Notes: generated by a model not told the origin, from the letters alone. A stretch of 64,000 bases of DNA from Sphingopyxis sp. (GCA_017745175.1 JAGHZY010000010.1:1-64000), one strand, 5' to 3'; shown: positions 47,255-56,679, counted from the first letter of the stretch. Numbers and translations: made by a program.

Positions 47255-48469
47255 ATGACCCTTCGCCGCGCCGCCATCGTCGCCCCGATCCGCACCGCCG
47301 TCGGCAAGTTCGGCGGCTCGCTCTCGTCGATCACCGCCGGCGACCTCGGCGCAGTCATCCTGAAGGCGCTGATCGAGCGCACGAAAATCGACCCCGCGCG
47401 CGTCGACGATGTCGTTTTCAGCCAAGGCTATGGCAACGCCGAGGCGCCGAGCATCGGCCACTGGTCGTGGCTTGCCGCGGGCCTGCCGCTCGAGGTGCCG
47501 GGCTACCAGCTCGACCGTCGCTGCGGCTCCGGCCTGCAGGCGGTCGTCAACGCCGCGATGATGGTCCAGACCGGCATGTCCGACGTCGTCGTCGCGGGCG
47601 GCGTGGAATCGATGTCGAACGTCGAGCACTATACGACCGACGTCCGCAAGGGCATCCGCGCGGGCAACCTCACGCTCCACGACCGGCTGACGCGCGGCCG
47701 CCTGATGTCGCAGCCGATCGAGCGCTTCGGTGTCATCACCGGCATGATCGAGACCGCCGAGAATCTGGCAAAGGATTATGACATCAGCCGCGAGGCGTGC
47801 GACGCCTATGCCGTGCGCAGCCATCAGCGCGCCGCCGCCGCATGGGCGAACGGGCTGTTCGACGACGAGCTCGTGCCCGTGTCGGTGCCGCAGAAGAAGG
47901 GCGATCCGGTCGTCTTCGCGCACGACGAGGGCTACCGCGCCGACGCCACGCTGGAATCGCTCGGCAAGCTCAAGCCGCTCGAAGGCGGGGTGGTCACCGC
48001 GGGCAATGCCAGCCAGCAGAATGACGCCGCCGCCGCGTGCCTCGTGGTCGCCGAGGACAAGCTCGACGAGCTCGGGCTCACGCCCGTCGCCTGGTACCAC
48101 AGCTCGGCCGCCGCGGGCTGCGATCCCAGCCGCATGGGCATCGGCCCGGTGCCCGCGGTCGAACGCCTTTTCGCGCGCAATGGCCTCGGCTGGGGCGATA
48201 TCGATCTTGTCGAACTCAACGAAGCCTTCGCGCCGCAGGTGCTCGCGGTGCTCAAGGGCTGGGGCTGGTCGGAGGGCGACAGCCGGAACGAGATTCTGAA
48301 CGTCAATGGCTCGGGGATCTCGCTCGGCCACCCGATCGGCGCGACCGGCGGGCGCATCCTCGCCAATCTGACGCGCGAACTCGTCCGCAGGGACGGTCGC
48401 TACGGCCTTGAAACCATGTGCATCGGCGGCGGTCAGGGCATCGCCGCGATCTTCGAGCGCGCAGCCTGA
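47255..48469 (+). CDS. Acetyl-CoA acetyltransferase (thiolase)
   Basis: APIRTAVGKFGGSL, LDRRCGSGLQAVVNAA, NVNGSGISLGHPIGATGGRI, CIGGGQGIAAIFE. Confidence 0.95.
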   Translation: MTLRRAAIVAPIRTAVGKFGGSLSSITAGDLGAVILKALIERTKIDPARVDDVVFSQGYGNAEAPSIGHWSWLAAGLPLEVPGYQLDRRCGSGLQAVVNAAMMVQTGMSDVVVAGGVESMSNVEHYTTDVRKGIRAGNLTLHDRLTRGRLMSQPIERFGVITGMIETAENLAKDYDISREACDAYAVRSHQRAAAAWANGLFDDELVPVSVPQKKGDPVVFAHDEGYRADATLESLGKLKPLEGGVVTAGNASQQNDAAAACLVVAEDKLDELGLTPVAWYHSSAAAGCDPSRMGIGPVPAVERLFARNGLGWGDIDLVELNEAFAPQVLAVLKGWGWSEGDSRNEILNVNGSGISLGHPIGATGGRILANLTRELVRRDGRYGLETMCIGGGQGIAAIFERAA

Positions 48470-48471
48470 GC

Positions 48472-50064
48472 GTGAGCGACCTGCGAGCGGCCCTGACGGC
48501 GGCACGGGCCTATCGAGGCGCTGCACAAGCCGCGCTCACCGACCGGCTGGCTGCCAGCCCGATCGATAACGAGCAGCGCGCTGCGCACGGTTTTGCATGG
48601 GTCGCCACGACGGTCGCAGCGCTCGAAGCGACCCTGGCGTGGTGTGAGTCCGGCCGGGACTCGAACCCCCTCGACGCAAAGATCGCCACGCTCGCCTTCG
48701 CCGAAGGCGTGGGCCAGCTCACCGGCGGTCTGCCGATGGGCCAGAATGAAATCTTCCGCTCCCCCGACCTCGGCCTCACCGTCGCTGCGCGCTCGCTGGC
48801 TGATGCCTGCGCCAACCTGCTCGGCGCCGATCATGCCGCGACCCGCGCCGAAGTCGCCGCCGCGCTTGCCGAGGGCCATTGGCCGAGCGAGACCCTCCAC
48901 GACGCCGATCTCGACGCAATCCGCGATCAGTACCGCCGCTTCACCGACGCCGCGATTATCCCGCACGCGCACGGCTGGCACCTCGCCAACGACCTGATCC
49001 CCGATGCGACGGTTCGGGCGATGGCCGAACTCGGCACCTTCGGCGTCTGCATTCCCGGGGAATATGGCGGGCTCGGTCTCGGCAAGCTCGTCATGTGCAT
49101 CGTCACCGAAGAACTGTCGCGCGGCTGGATCGGCACCGGCTCGCTCGGCACGCGATCGGAAATCGCGGGCGAGCTGATCGTCCTCGGCGGCACCGACGCG
49201 CAGAAGGCCGAATGGCTGCCGCGGATCGCCAGCGGCGAAATCCTGCCCACCGCGGTCTTTACCGAACCCGATGTCGGGTCCGACCTCGGCTCGCTCCAGA
49301 CGAAAGCGCGCCTTGAGGGCGACTGCTGGATCATCGACGGGGCAAAGAACTGGATCACCCACGCTGCGCGCTCGGACCTGATGACCCTGCTCGCGCGCAC
49401 CCTGCCCGACGCAAAGGGCTATGCGGGCCTCTCGATGCTGCTCGTCCCCAAGCCGCGCGGGACCGGGACCGATCCCTTCCCCGCCGCCGGCATGACGGGC
49501 AGCGAGATCGAGGTGCTCGGCTATCGCGGGATGCGCGAATATGCACTGCAGTTCGATGGCATGACGGCACCTGCCGACGCGCTGCTCGGCGACGAGGAGG
49601 GCCAGGGCTTCAAGCAACTCATGCGGACCTTCGAGGGCGCGCGTATCCAGACCGCCGCACGCGCCGTCGGGGTTGCGCGCCGCGCGCTCGAACTGGGGCT
49701 CGACTATGCGCTCAGCCGCAAACAGTTCGGCAAGGCGATCGTCCACTTCCCGCGCGTGTCGGACAAGCTCGCGATGAGCCTCGTCGATTTCGTCATGGCG
49801 CGCGAGCTGAGCTATTCCGCCGCGCGCGCCAAGGACAGCGGCAAGCGCTGCGATATCGAGGCGGGCATGGCCAAGCTGCTCGGCGCGCGCGCTGCCTGGT
49901 CGAACGCCGACGCCGCGCTGCAGATCCACGGGGGCAACGGCTATGCGCTCGAATATGAGATCAGCCGCATCCTCTGCGACGCGCGTATCCTCAATATCTT
50001 CGAGGGCGCGGCCGAAATTCAGGCGCAGGTGATCGCGCGCGGGCTGGTCGAGGGGCGCAACTAG
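48472..50064 (+). CDS. Acyl-CoA dehydrogenase family protein with N-terminal extension
   Basis: GTG start just after thiolase stop; GVCIPGEYGGLGLGKLVMCIVTEELSRGW, TEPDVGSDLGSLQTKARLEG, ALQIHGGNGYALEYEISR. Confidence 0.9.
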   Translation: MSDLRAALTAARAYRGAAQAALTDRLAASPIDNEQRAAHGFAWVATTVAALEATLAWCESGRDSNPLDAKIATLAFAEGVGQLTGGLPMGQNEIFRSPDLGLTVAARSLADACANLLGADHAATRAEVAAALAEGHWPSETLHDADLDAIRDQYRRFTDAAIIPHAHGWHLANDLIPDATVRAMAELGTFGVCIPGEYGGLGLGKLVMCIVTEELSRGWIGTGSLGTRSEIAGELIVLGGTDAQKAEWLPRIASGEILPTAVFTEPDVGSDLGSLQTKARLEGDCWIIDGAKNWITHAARSDLMTLLARTLPDAKGYAGLSMLLVPKPRGTGTDPFPAAGMTGSEIEVLGYRGMREYALQFDGMTAPADALLGDEEGQGFKQLMRTFEGARIQTAARAVGVARRALELGLDYALSRKQFGKAIVHFPRVSDKLAMSLVDFVMARELSYSAARAKDSGKRCDIEAGMAKLLGARAAWSNADAALQIHGGNGYALEYEISRILCDARILNIFEGAAEIQAQVIARGLVEGRN

Positions 50065-50374
50065 AACCAGAGCGGGGGCTGGCGAACGGGGAAGCCATCC
50101 CCGATATTCGACCTCGGCAGCAGCGGCCATTCGGTTTGTTGGCCATAAGAAGCATCTGGCACGCGATCACGCCGCCGATCGAGCGGCCGTCGGGACCTGT
50201 CGGCGTCTGGCTGGGCGTCGACATATCGAAAAAGCGACCCGGCGCTATCCATGTCCGCGGAAAGTCGCAAGCCCGCCTCCGTCCGTGCGACACCGGTGAC
50301 CGGGAATGGGGCACGCCGGAAATTAGCTACCTACTGACCTTGATTTCGACTCGTGATGCTCTATTCCAACCCCC

Positions 50375-50854
50375 GTGCAAGGCGACCCCGACAATTACAT
50401 CAGCCTGCTGTCTGCCGCGCAGATCGAAACGTTGCGGCATGTTTATGAGCACAAAAATTCCAAGCAGATCGCGCGCCTGATGAACGTCTCGCCGCATACC
50501 GTCGACGAACGGGTACGCCGGGTGTTAAAGAAACTTAATGTTTCCAACAGAATAGAAGCGGCGCGCATCCTCGCGGTTAACGGTGTCTTCGAGCATGTTA
50601 CCCCTTATCAGCCTTTGACATATCAATTGATCGACCTAGGCGACGTCCAAAAGGCCAGCGATGGCGAGCCGGGGCGCAGTTCGTTTCGGCGATTTTTCGA
50701 TATTGGTTCGCCATTTCCTACCGCGTCCCAGCCGGCCAACCGGCATGGGTTGATGGAAAGGATAATCTGGCCGATCCTGATCGCATTCGCGACGATTTTG
50801 GCCTTCTCCGCCCTCTATTCGATCCTTGTCGGACTCGGTCGTGTTCTGACTTGA
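50375..50854 (+). CDS. LuxR-type HTH protein with C-terminal transmembrane segment
   Basis: SAAQIETLRHVYEHKNSKQIARLMNVSPHTVDERVRRVLKKLNVSNRIEAARIL; C-terminal IIWPILIAFATILAFSALYSILVGL; GTG start. Confidence 0.8.
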   Translation: MQGDPDNYISLLSAAQIETLRHVYEHKNSKQIARLMNVSPHTVDERVRRVLKKLNVSNRIEAARILAVNGVFEHVTPYQPLTYQLIDLGDVQKASDGEPGRSSFRRFFDIGSPFPTASQPANRHGLMERIIWPILIAFATILAFSALYSILVGLGRVLT

Positions 50855-50912
50855 TGTTCGGACGAATGCTGCGGGGGGGAGCCGGTAGCATTCTTTTTCA
50901 AGGAAAAAGAAA

Positions 50913-51281
50913 ATGCTGAATCAACGAGTTTCAGCGGCGAAGAAGATCGCTTCGGAGCTGCACATGGCCGAAGATGCCATCGACGAGGCGATGATCCGCA
51001 TCGCCCGGCTCGCCGCGACGATGCCCGCCGCGCGCCGCGAAACCAACATGTCGGCGATCGTCGGCCAGGAAGCGATGGCGAAGGTCGCAAATGCGCTCGC
51101 CGCCGCCGGCGAAGTCCGCCAGCTGCTGACCGACGCGCATCTGGCGCTGACGGTCACGCAGAAGGAAGTCGGCCTCGGCACGCGCATGTTCGGCGCGGGC
51201 GTGAAGCCCGCATCGGCGAAGCTGGTCGACGGGGGCAGCAACGACCTGTCGGGCCAGGCACCGTTCGCGAAGGCCGGTTGA
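50913..51281 (+). CDS. Hypothetical protein (122 aa, helical)
   Basis: MLNQRVSAAKKIASELHMAEDAIDEAMIRIARLAATMPAARRETNMSAIVGQEAM; AAGGA-type RBS. Confidence 0.7.
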   Translation: MLNQRVSAAKKIASELHMAEDAIDEAMIRIARLAATMPAARRETNMSAIVGQEAMAKVANALAAAGEVRQLLTDAHLALTVTQKEVGLGTRMFGAGVKPASAKLVDGGSNDLSGQAPFAKAG

Positions 51282-51306
51282 TCCGCAAGAAAGGCTGACA
51301 GCCACA

Positions 51307-51720
51307 ATGTGGTCCGTCGCGATCTATTATGTTGTACTGCTCATCACGGTGGCCGTCGCGATCAGACGCGGCGGCCCCCTTGAAAGATGGGCGGCTTACA
51401 CCGCGCTGATCGCTTCGGTCCTCACCAGTGCCGTTACGCCCTTTCCGACCTGGAGAGATATCGAACTGAATATCTTCGTCATAGACGTGCTGGTTCTGCT
51501 GAGCTTCTGGTTCATCGCCATGAAGGCGCACAGTTTCTGGCCGTACTGGATCACCGGGTGGCAGCTCATCGCCATTTTCGGTCATATCCAGAAATATATG
51601 TTTTCGGAGATACTGGCGCGACCCTATTCGCTCCTCTCGGTTTATATATCCTATCCGATCCTGTTGCTGATCATCTATGCATCAGGGTCGTCCAAGCGAC
51701 GGAACGACGTTACGGCCTGA
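51307..51720 (+). CDS. Multi-TM hypothetical membrane protein
   Basis: 137 aa with several hydrophobic helices. Confidence 0.7.
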   Translation: MWSVAIYYVVLLITVAVAIRRGGPLERWAAYTALIASVLTSAVTPFPTWRDIELNIFVIDVLVLLSFWFIAMKAHSFWPYWITGWQLIAIFGHIQKYMFSEILARPYSLLSVYISYPILLLIIYASGSSKRRNDVTA

Positions 51721-51748
51721 TATGTGGCTCCCCGGGGGGCATCGTCAC

Positions 51749-52252
51749 ATGCAGCAGTTTTCGAACCAAGAAATCGCCGAGCTGAAGTCGCGGGTCGACC
51801 AGATCCACGACCTGCTCGCCAGCCGCGGCGAGGAAGCGCCGGTCGCGCCCGTGCGCGCCATCGCTACTGCCCGCGGCGAGGCGGCGCCGAAATCGGAGCT
51901 GCTCGACCAGTTGTCGTTCAGCATCCAGATCCGGCGCATCCGCCGCACCCATTTCGGCACCGCCGAAATGTCGGGTCCCGTCTGGGACATGATGCTCGAC
52001 CTGATGCTGGCGGCGGCGAACGAGCGCGTGCTCGGCGCCAGCGATCTCGCGACCGGCGCGGGGGTTCCGCTGTCGTCGGGTTTGCGCATGATCGCCGCGC
52101 TCGAACGCCTCGGCTTTGTGCACCGTTCGATCGACGAACGCGACCGCCGCCGCACCATCGTGCGCCTGACCGACTGCGGGATCGAACGCATGGTGAGCTA
52201 TTTCGAAAAGATCGGCGGAATCCGGCAGGCGGTTCCACCGCTGGCGGCCTGA
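51749..52252 (+). CDS. MarR-like winged-helix regulator
   Basis: ASDLATGAGVPLSSGLRMIAALERLGFVHRSIDERDRRRTIVRLTDCGIERM. Confidence 0.7.
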   Translation: MQQFSNQEIAELKSRVDQIHDLLASRGEEAPVAPVRAIATARGEAAPKSELLDQLSFSIQIRRIRRTHFGTAEMSGPVWDMMLDLMLAAANERVLGASDLATGAGVPLSSGLRMIAALERLGFVHRSIDERDRRRTIVRLTDCGIERMVSYFEKIGGIRQAVPPLAA

Positions 52253-52262
52253 CCCCCCGGAT

Positions 52263-52300
52263 CGGGTACGGCGCCGGCTTGGTCGCGCGCGCCGTACCCG
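52263..52300. terminator. Bidirectional hairpin between convergent marR-like gene and fliA
   Basis: CGGGTACGGCGC (52263-52274)/GCGCCGTACCCG (52289-52300), perfect 12-bp arms, 14-nt loop. Confidence 0.7.
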
Positions 52301-52310
52301 GTCGCGCGCC

Positions 52311-53057
52311 CTAGTCAGTCATTTCCTTCATCATGCGGTCGACCTTGATCATCGCGTCGCGCTTGATCTGGCAGATGCGCGCGGCGCTGACATCGAGCGT
52401 CAATCCGATCTCGTGCAGGTTGAGTTCCTCGAAGAAATAGAGCTGAAGCACCATCTGTTCGCGCTCGGACAGGCGGCCGACGCACTGGCGCAGCGCACCC
52501 ATCAGATCCTCCTGCTCGCAGCGCTCGTCGGCGCCGGTATCCTCGTCTGCGGCAAGGAAGGCGCCGATTTCGGTGAGTTCGTCGAGCGAGGTCGAGCGGC
52601 CGTGTGTCGCGTTGCGCTCGAGCGCAAAATAATCCTCTGCCGACATGTCGAACGCGACCGCCATTTCGGCCGAGGTCGGCGCGCGCATCAGCTGCTGTTC
52701 GAGCGCGGCGCGCATCGCGTGGATCCGCTTCGCCGCGACCATCGCCGAACGACCGACGTCGGCCTCGCGGCGCAGCTGGTCGATCATCGCGCCACGGATG
52801 CGCGTCGAGGCATAGGTGGCAAAGGCGAAACCGCGTTCTTCATAATGGCGGCTGGCCTCGATCAGCGCGATCAGCCCGGTCTGGATCAGGTCGTCGAGCT
52901 CGCTCGTCCGCGATACGCGCGAAAAGACCTGCCATGCGATCTTGCGGACCAGCGGCGCATGTTCCTCGACCAGTGTCTCGACGCTTTCGCCATAGCCGTG
53001 CGCACGCGGCGCGCGGCCGCCGCTCGCGGCAAAATGCTCGGCGGGCTCAATTCTCAT
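52311..53057 (-). CDS. fliA: Flagellar sigma-28 factor
   Basis: LVRKIAWQVFSRVSRTSELDDLIQTGLIALIEASRHYEERGFAFATYASTRIRGAMIDQLR; LSEREQMVLQLYFFEELNLHEIG. Confidence 0.92.
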   Translation of the reverse strand: MRIEPAEHFAASGGRAPRAHGYGESVETLVEEHAPLVRKIAWQVFSRVSRTSELDDLIQTGLIALIEASRHYEERGFAFATYASTRIRGAMIDQLRREADVGRSAMVAAKRIHAMRAALEQQLMRAPTSAEMAVAFDMSAEDYFALERNATHGRSTSLDELTEIGAFLAADEDTGADERCEQEDLMGALRQCVGRLSEREQMVLQLYFFEELNLHEIGLTLDVSAARICQIKRDAMIKVDRMMKEMTD

Positions 53058-55170
53058 GCGGTTGGTCCTCCATATGGGCGTCGGGCCCGGACGCGAGGCG
53101 CGGCACTTCGGCGCCGATCGTCGCGACGATTTCGGTCTGCTTGGTCGCCGGAATCTCGAGATAGGAGATGACGGCGACGTCGGGGAATGTGGCGCGCACG
53201 AGGCGCGAGAGGGCCGAGCGGCAGATCGGCGACGCGACGAGCGCGAAGCTGCGCGTCTGGAGCAGCAGCGGTTCGACCGCCTGACCGACCTGTTCGATGA
53301 TCGTCATCGCCATACCGTGCTCGAACGGCCATTCGGCGGCCGGGTTGGCGCGCACCGCCTGGTTGAGCAGCACCTCGACCTCGGGGCTGAAGGTGACGAC
53401 GGGCAGCGGCATCCGGCTCGGCACGATGGTCTGGACGATCAGCGCGCCGATGCGCTGGCGCACCGCTTCGACAAGATCGATCTCGCCGAGCTGCTGGCTT
53501 GCGAGCGCGACCATCGCCTCAGCGATCTTGCGGAAATCGCGGAGCGGCACGCGCTCGATCAGCAGCGATTTGCAGAGACTCGCGACGCGCGGCAGCGAAT
53601 AGCCCTGCGGGCTGAGATTCTGTGCGAGCTGCGGATAATGCGTCTTGAGATTGTCGAGCAGTGCCTGCGCATCGTCGATGCCGAACAGTTCGGCGGCCGA
53701 GCCGACGATGCTGTTGTTGAGGTGCGTCGCGACGACGGTGGCGGGATCGACGACGGTGTAGCCCGCGGCGATCGCGTCATTCTGCATCGCCTTCGGGATC
53801 CACAGCGCGTCGAGGCCGAAGGTCGGATCCTTGCACGGGCGCCCCGTAACCTTGGTAACGAGGTCGCCCGAATCGAGCGCGAGCATTTCGTTCGGGAAGA
53901 CCTCGTCCTCGCCGACGATGACCCCGGCGACCGAGATGCGATAGACGTTGCCCGGGAGCGACAGGTCGTCGGTGACCTTCACCGGCGGAACGACGAAGCC
54001 GAGTTCCTTCGACAGCTGGCGGCGGATGCCGGTGATGCGCGTCATCAGCGGCGAACCCTTGCGTTCGTCGACGAGGGTGACGAGCGCATAGCCGATCTCG
54101 AGCTGGCACGCGCTCGCGTCGCTGACGTCGGCCCATTCGATATGCGACGGGTCGGGCGCGGGGGCGGCGGGCTCGGGAAGATCGGCGATTGCGGCCTCGG
54201 CGCGGCGGAGCTGCCAGCCGATGCCGAAGGCGAGCGCGGCGGCGGGCAGGATCAGCATCTGCGGCATCGCGGGAACGAGGCCGAGGATGAAGAGGATGCC
54301 GCCGACCGCCATCCAGATGGCGGGCGAGGAAAACTGGCTGCCGATCTGGCCGCTGAGGTCGAAGGGCGAGGAGACGCGGGTGACGATCGCGGCGGCGGCG
54401 ATCGAGAGCAGGAGCGCCGGGATCTGTGCAACGAGCGCGTCGCCGATCGCGAGCGTGATATAGGTGCTGCCGGCTTCGGAGAGGCTGAGGCCATGACTGA
54501 AGATGCCGAGGATGAGGCCGCCGACGATGTTGACGAACAGGATCAGCAGGCCCGCGACCGCGTCGCCCTTCACGAATTTCGAGGCGCCGTCCATCGAGCC
54601 GTAGAAATCGGCCTCGGTACCGACCTCGACGCGGCGCGCCTTGGCCTCTTCGGGAGTCAGCAGTCCGGCGTTGAGATCGGCGTCGATCGCCATCTGCTTG
54701 CCGGGGAGGGCGTCGAGGGTGAAGCGGGCCGACACTTCGGACACGCGTCCCGCACCCTTGGTGATCACGATCAGGTTGATGATCATCAGCACGACGAAGA
54801 CGAACAGGCCGACGACATAGTCGCCGCCGATCAGCACTTGGCCGAACGCCTCGATGACATGGCCCGCCGACGCGGTGCCTTCATGCCCGTGGACGAGCAC
54901 GACGCGCGTTGACGCGACGTTCAATGCGAGGCGGAACAAGGTCGCGAGAAGGAGCACGGTCGGGAAGGCCGAGAAGTCGAGTGGTTTCGACGCCTGCAAC
55001 GCGACCATCAGGATCAGCAGGCTGATCATGATGTTCGCGACGAAGCTGATGTCGAGGATCAGCGGCGAGACCGGGATCACCATCAGCGCGACGAGGATCA
55101 GCATCCCCGCCGGCAGCGCCGAGACGCCGGCGAAGCGCGTGACATTGCGGAGGTTGAAGCCGCCGGTCAT
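53047..55170 (-). CDS. flhA: Flagellar export protein FlhA
   Basis: SLLILMVALQASKPLDFSAFPTVLLLATLFRLALNVASTRVVL; GAGRVSEVSARFTLDALPGKQMAIDADLNAGLL. Confidence 0.97.
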   Translation of the reverse strand: MTGGFNLRNVTRFAGVSALPAGMLILVALMVIPVSPLILDISFVANIMISLLILMVALQASKPLDFSAFPTVLLLATLFRLALNVASTRVVLVHGHEGTASAGHVIEAFGQVLIGGDYVVGLFVFVVLMIINLIVITKGAGRVSEVSARFTLDALPGKQMAIDADLNAGLLTPEEAKARRVEVGTEADFYGSMDGASKFVKGDAVAGLLILFVNIVGGLILGIFSHGLSLSEAGSTYITLAIGDALVAQIPALLLSIAAAAIVTRVSSPFDLSGQIGSQFSSPAIWMAVGGILFILGLVPAMPQMLILPAAALAFGIGWQLRRAEAAIADLPEPAAPAPDPSHIEWADVSDASACQLEIGYALVTLVDERKGSPLMTRITGIRRQLSKELGFVVPPVKVTDDLSLPGNVYRISVAGVIVGEDEVFPNEMLALDSGDLVTKVTGRPCKDPTFGLDALWIPKAMQNDAIAAGYTVVDPATVVATHLNNSIVGSAAELFGIDDAQALLDNLKTHYPQLAQNLSPQGYSLPRVASLCKSLLIERVPLRDFRKIAEAMVALASQQLGEIDLVEAVRQRIGALIVQTIVPSRMPLPVVTFSPEVEVLLNQAVRANPAAEWPFEHGMAMTIIEQVGQAVEPLLLQTRSFALVASPICRSALSRLVRATFPDVAVISYLEIPATKQTEIVATIGAEVPRLASGPDAHMEDQPHEN

Positions 55171-55994
55171 GCCGCGCCTCCCGAAAGCGACGCGAGCCGC
55201 CGGTAGGCATCGGCGGCAAAGCCCATCGAGAGCTTTTTGGGCATGGGCTGGATATCCATCATCTGGAGCGGCGGACGGCCGCCGCCGTTGGCTGCAAGCC
55301 CGCTCGAACTGCTCGCCTGCGCGTGCCAGCCCGAGGGAGCGAAGGGCTTCATATTTTCGATCTTGCCGCCGTCCTCGAGCTTTGCGCGAAAGCGTTCGCG
55401 GATCTCGGCTAGGCTGCGCATGCTGCCGTCGGCGGCATAAAAGACCGACCGATTCGCGGCCGCGGCTTCGGGCATCATCGCTGCGCCCGGCTGATCGGGA
55501 TTGGCCTCGAGCGCCGTCAGGAACTTGGCGGCGCCGCCGCTGCCGAGGAAATGGGCGAGATAGAGATCGACGGGTTCGGCGGCGCGGCCGATCCGGCTTT
55601 CGAGATAGGCGCGATTGTCGCCGGTCAGCGCCGCGGCCATGTTCGACGCGGCGGTCGGGTCGTCGCGCAGGTCGAGGATCTGCTGGCGGAGGACCGGATC
55701 GGCGACCGTCAGCCGGCCCGACGCGTCGCGGCCGATGGCATCGGCCGCCCAGGCGAGACCGTGGTTCGCGCCATGGCGGTCGAGCGTTGCCAGCCATGTC
55801 TGCTTGGTGAACTGGTAGAGGCCGCGTGCCGACGAGGTCGGGGCCCTGGCATTCGGATCATAGCCGCTTTCGACGCGCGCCACGTCGAAGAGATAATCGA
55901 AATCGATTCCCGAGCGCGCCGACGCATTCTGCACCGCATCGAGCACGGGTGCGGCGATACGCGAAGCGCCCTGGGGATTGTTGATTGCGTTCAT
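55167..55994 (-). CDS. Lytic transglycosylase (SLT), flagellum-associated
   Basis: DFDYLFDVARVESGYDPNARAPTSSARGLYQFTKQTWLATLDRHG; overlaps flhA start. Confidence 0.85.
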   Translation of the reverse strand: MNAINNPQGASRIAAPVLDAVQNASARSGIDFDYLFDVARVESGYDPNARAPTSSARGLYQFTKQTWLATLDRHGANHGLAWAADAIGRDASGRLTVADPVLRQQILDLRDDPTAASNMAAALTGDNRAYLESRIGRAAEPVDLYLAHFLGSGGAAKFLTALEANPDQPGAAMMPEAAAANRSVFYAADGSMRSLAEIRERFRAKLEDGGKIENMKPFAPSGWHAQASSSSGLAANGGGRPPLQMMDIQPMPKKLSMGFAADAYRRLASLSGGAA

Positions 55995-56027
55995 GGCTTT
56001 TGGTTCCGCTTGTTCGGCAGACCAAAA

Positions 56028-56042
56028 GCAATCATCGTGCCA
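56028..56042 (-). promoter_or_regulatory. Sigma-54 promoter for transglycosylase-flhA-fliA unit
   Basis: Minus strand TGGCACG-ATGA-TTGC followed by TTTT, exact -24/-12 consensus. Confidence 0.85.
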
Positions 56043-56074
56043 TTTTCCGGAAATCTCCGGAAACTATATGGTTA

Positions 56075-56383
56075 TCAGTAGCTTAAAGCCGCTCCGCGTG
56101 GGCGCGTGCCGCGGATTTCGTGGCTCTTGTCAATCCTCTGACGTGTCCAGTTCTTCAATATGTTGACGCGGACCGCCGCCGCTTCGAGCTGGCTCAGCGT
56201 CTGCCCGATCAGCGCGCGCGCGCGATGCTCGCTGCCGGCGGGGATCGCGGCGCCGCGAAACAGGATCACCGCGGTCGCCAGTGCTTCGGTCGCCGCGATG
56301 ATCGCGCCGGCGTCGTGCCCGTCGAGCGCGCCGACCAATGCGTTGAGCCGCGACTGTACGTCTTCCATTTGCGCCTGCATCAT
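56075..56383 (-). CDS. FlgN-like protein (by position)
   Basis: 102 aa helical protein immediately downstream of flgM, overlapping by 4 nt. Confidence 0.45.
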   Translation of the reverse strand: MMQAQMEDVQSRLNALVGALDGHDAGAIIAATEALATAVILFRGAAIPAGSEHRARALIGQTLSQLEAAAVRVNILKNWTRQRIDKSHEIRGTRPRGAALSY

Positions 56384-56679
56384 TCGGCCCCGCGGCCGTG
56401 GAAGTCGAGCATCGCGCCGGCGATGATCGCGGGGTGGACGCCATAGCTGCCGCTCGCAATTGCGGTGCGCAGCGCCGCGACGCGCGCGACATCGACCGGG
56501 GGCGCCTGTTCGGCGAGGCTCCCGGCGAGGCGGGTCAGCTTCGCCGTCGGCAGATTTTCCTGTGCCGGCCGAAGCTGCACCGGCGCGCGCATCGATACGA
56601 CGGCTTCGCCGGCGACCCTGCGCAACGGGCCGGTGCGGCCGACGCCGCCGACTGGTCCGATCTTGCTGTCACCCGACAT
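56380..56679 (-). CDS. flgM: Anti-sigma-28 factor FlgM
   Basis: MSGDSKIGPVGG... VARVAALRTAIASGSYGVHPAIIAGAMLDF typical FlgM C-terminus. Confidence 0.8.
   Translation of the reverse strand: MSGDSKIGPVGGVGRTGPLRRVAGEAVVSMRAPVQLRPAQENLPTAKLTRLAGSLAEQAPPVDVARVAALRTAIASGSYGVHPAIIAGAMLDFHGRGAE

Noticed and set aside
48640-48669. tRNA 3'-end-like sequence on the minus strand (GGGGTTCGAGTCCCGGCCGGACTCACACCA)
   Set aside because: It lies inside an intact acyl-CoA dehydrogenase family ORF. The T-stem has only about 3 pairs and no 5' half or anticodon arm is present. Coincidental, or at most an att-like scar without supporting evidence.
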